DNA from: an uncultured Mycoplasmatota bacterium | Lineage (GTDB): Bacteria; Bacillota_I; Bacilli_A; RF39; UBA660 | Reading direction: 5' to 3' | DNA length: 6,060 nucleotides | Assembly (NCBI GenBank): GCA_948437815.1 | Contig: CAOJKG010000052.1 | Coordinates: 1-6,060, forward strand | Shown here: in pieces, positions 4,913 through 6,060 of the stretch | Layout of the letters: each line of letters opens with the position of its first letter | Numbering within the stretch: position 1 is the stretch's first letter | Position numbers and translations under genes: made by a program | The notes under the pieces: generated by a model | Told to the model about the DNA's origin: nothing | The model's database searches: none | Seen by the model: only the letters and a program-made list of their open reading frames with translations

Positions 4913-6060
4913 TTAACTAATTTTTCCATAATACATATCACTAAATATTCCTTTCTCTTCTATAAGAGCATCAAATTTACCATCTTCTTCTATATTTCCT
5001 TTATTCAGTACAATAATTCTATCACAATTCTTAAGTGTTGTTAATCTATGTGCTATAGCAATAATTGTTGTATTATTTTCTATCTTTAATTTCTCTATTT
5101 CACTTTGAATATATTTTTCAGAAGTATTATCTAAAGCAGATGTTGCTTCATCTAAAATTAGTATTTTTGGTTTTCTTAAGAAAATTCTTGCAATTGCAAT
5201 TCTTTGCCTTTGTCCTCCTGATAAATTATTCCCACCTTCTGAAATTTTAAAATCAAATCCTTCTGGTAATCCCTCTATATAATCTAAAATATATGCTTTT
5301 TTGGCTGCATCTCTTACCTCTTCTAATGTTACTTCTCTTTTCATTCCATAAATTATATTTTCATATATTGTTCCAGCTATTAGAAATGGAGTTTGTGGAA
5401 CTAATGCTATTATTTCAGATATATCTTTTCTAGTTAAATTATTAATATTAGTATCATCTATAATTATTGTTCCAGCTGTTTTTTCTAATTTACAAATAGA
5501 TTTTATTAGTGATGATTTTCCACAACCTGATGGTCCTGCAATTCCTAAATACATTCCCTTTTCTATATCTATGTTAAAATCTTTTAAAATTAGTTTATCT
5601 TCACTCTCAGAATAATAAAAATTTAAATTTCTAATATTTATAATCTCATCTGTAATATCATTATTTTTTTCATTTAAAATTTTATTATATGAAAAATCAT
5701 TCTGTATTTCCACCATTTCAAAAAAGTCATTAGCTAATACTGTACATTCTGAAACTTCATCAAAAATTCTATGTAATTCTTCTAATGGCTTAATTAATTG
5801 ATTAAAGCACAAATAAGCTGTTAAAACACTACCTACTGAAATTATATTTTTTGTTGCTAAATATGTTGAAATTCCAATTATTAAAACTGTAAATGCTGCC
5901 TGATTAATAAATTTTAAGCAATCATACATTGCCATTGCCTTATGATGTTTCATCTCTTTATTTCTTAAAAATTCAGACTTATTATTAAAACGATTTAATT
6001 CAAACTCAACACTATCACATATTCTTATTACTTCAATTCCATTTATTAATTCAACAATAG
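4913..6060 (-). CDS. ABC exporter, membrane domain fused to ATPase (5' end beyond window)
   Basis: 381 residues are visible; the frame is open to the right edge and the start is outside, so about 200 N-terminal residues are missing. An ATG at 5953 is internal. The visible part starts in a cytoplasmic helix of the exporter membrane domain and has two hydrophobic helices (about 50-68 and 72-89), the last pair of a six-helix fold. The ATPase follows with all motifs: Walker A GPSGCGKS (175-182), Q-loop Gln222, signature LSGGQ (279-283), Walker B ILILDE with catalytic Glu304, D-loop SALD and H-loop His337. It is therefore a competent half-transporter in the inner membrane, of the MsbA/LmrA/peptide-exporter type. 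Such proteins work as homo- or heterodimers, and a partner gene could lie upstream. The substrate cannot be told. It is the first visible gene of a possible four-gene unit. Confidence 0.92.
   Translation of the reverse strand, partial: IVELINGIEVIRICDSVEFELNRFNNKSEFLRNKEMKHHKAMAMYDCLKFINQAAFTVLIIGISTYLATKNIISVGSVLTAYLCFNQLIKPLEELHRIFDEVSECTVLANDFFEMVEIQNDFSYNKILNEKNNDITDEIINIRNLNFYYSESEDKLILKDFNIDIEKGMYLGIAGPSGCGKSSLIKSICKLEKTAGTIIIDDTNINNLTRKDISEIIALVPQTPFLIAGTIYENIIYGMKREVTLEEVRDAAKKAYILDYIEGLPEGFDFKISEGGNNLSGGQRQRIAIARIFLRKPKILILDEATSALDNTSEKYIQSEIEKLKIENNTTIIAIAHRLTTLKNCDRIIVLNKGNIEEDGKFDALIEEKGIFSDMYYGKIS

Noticed and set aside
5065..5250. Plus-strand open frame of 61 codons
   Set aside because: It is antisense to the highly conserved ATPase domain of the ABC exporter; a shadow.
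1..6060. CRISPR array, tRNA, rRNA, insertion sequence or integrase
   Set aside because: I saw no regularly spaced repeats, no tRNA-like cloverleaf sequence, no rRNA segments and no transposase or integrase motifs in any frame I read.

Overview
The window is very AT-rich and every supported gene lies on the minus strand, so the genes run from the right edge to the left edge. The base composition, AGGAG-type ribosome sites, and RhuM, KilA-N and HD proteins that resemble those of anaerobes suggest a low-GC anaerobe, Fusobacterium-like or Clostridia-like. No rRNA or species marker is present, so the genus is a guess.

Right half (about 3161-6060): four closely spaced genes that could form one transcription unit. 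In order of transcription they are the 3' part of an ABC exporter (membrane domain plus a complete ATPase domain), an S51-type serine peptidase (PepE-like), a Nudix hydrolase with a slightly non-canonical box, and a stand-alone HD protein of the (p)ppGpp-hydrolase type (small alarmone hydrolase). Gaps are 45, 33 and 66 bases, and the three complete genes each have a Shine-Dalgarno site. A shared function is not evident from sequence; the last three are small-molecule or peptide hydrolases.

Left half (1 to about 3123): a cluster of phage-antirepressor-type genes, part of it decayed. It holds an intact RhuM gene, a KilA-N gene that has lost its 5' end exactly behind the RhuM stop codon, a second RhuM copy broken by a 16-bp tandem duplication and cut off after about 90 codons, and a Bro-N/DinD-like gene running off the left edge. 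The two RhuM copies share the coding start and the untranslated leader, so the repeat unit includes the upstream region (315 aligned positions, ungapped except for the 16-bp duplication). The Bro-N gene carries a 15-bp identical piece of the same leader and has an odd start region. No phage structural, integrase or transposase gene is visible.

Most notable points: a GC-rich perfect 16-bp palindrome at the RhuM/KilA-N junction; the duplicated leader plus N-terminal RhuM module, which suggests homologous recombination among antirepressor cassettes; the doubtful start codon of the Bro-N gene; and the alarmone-hydrolase/Nudix/peptidase/exporter set. I did not find convincing evidence for a wholly new system. 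The antirepressor cluster is the best candidate for mosaic gene exchange.
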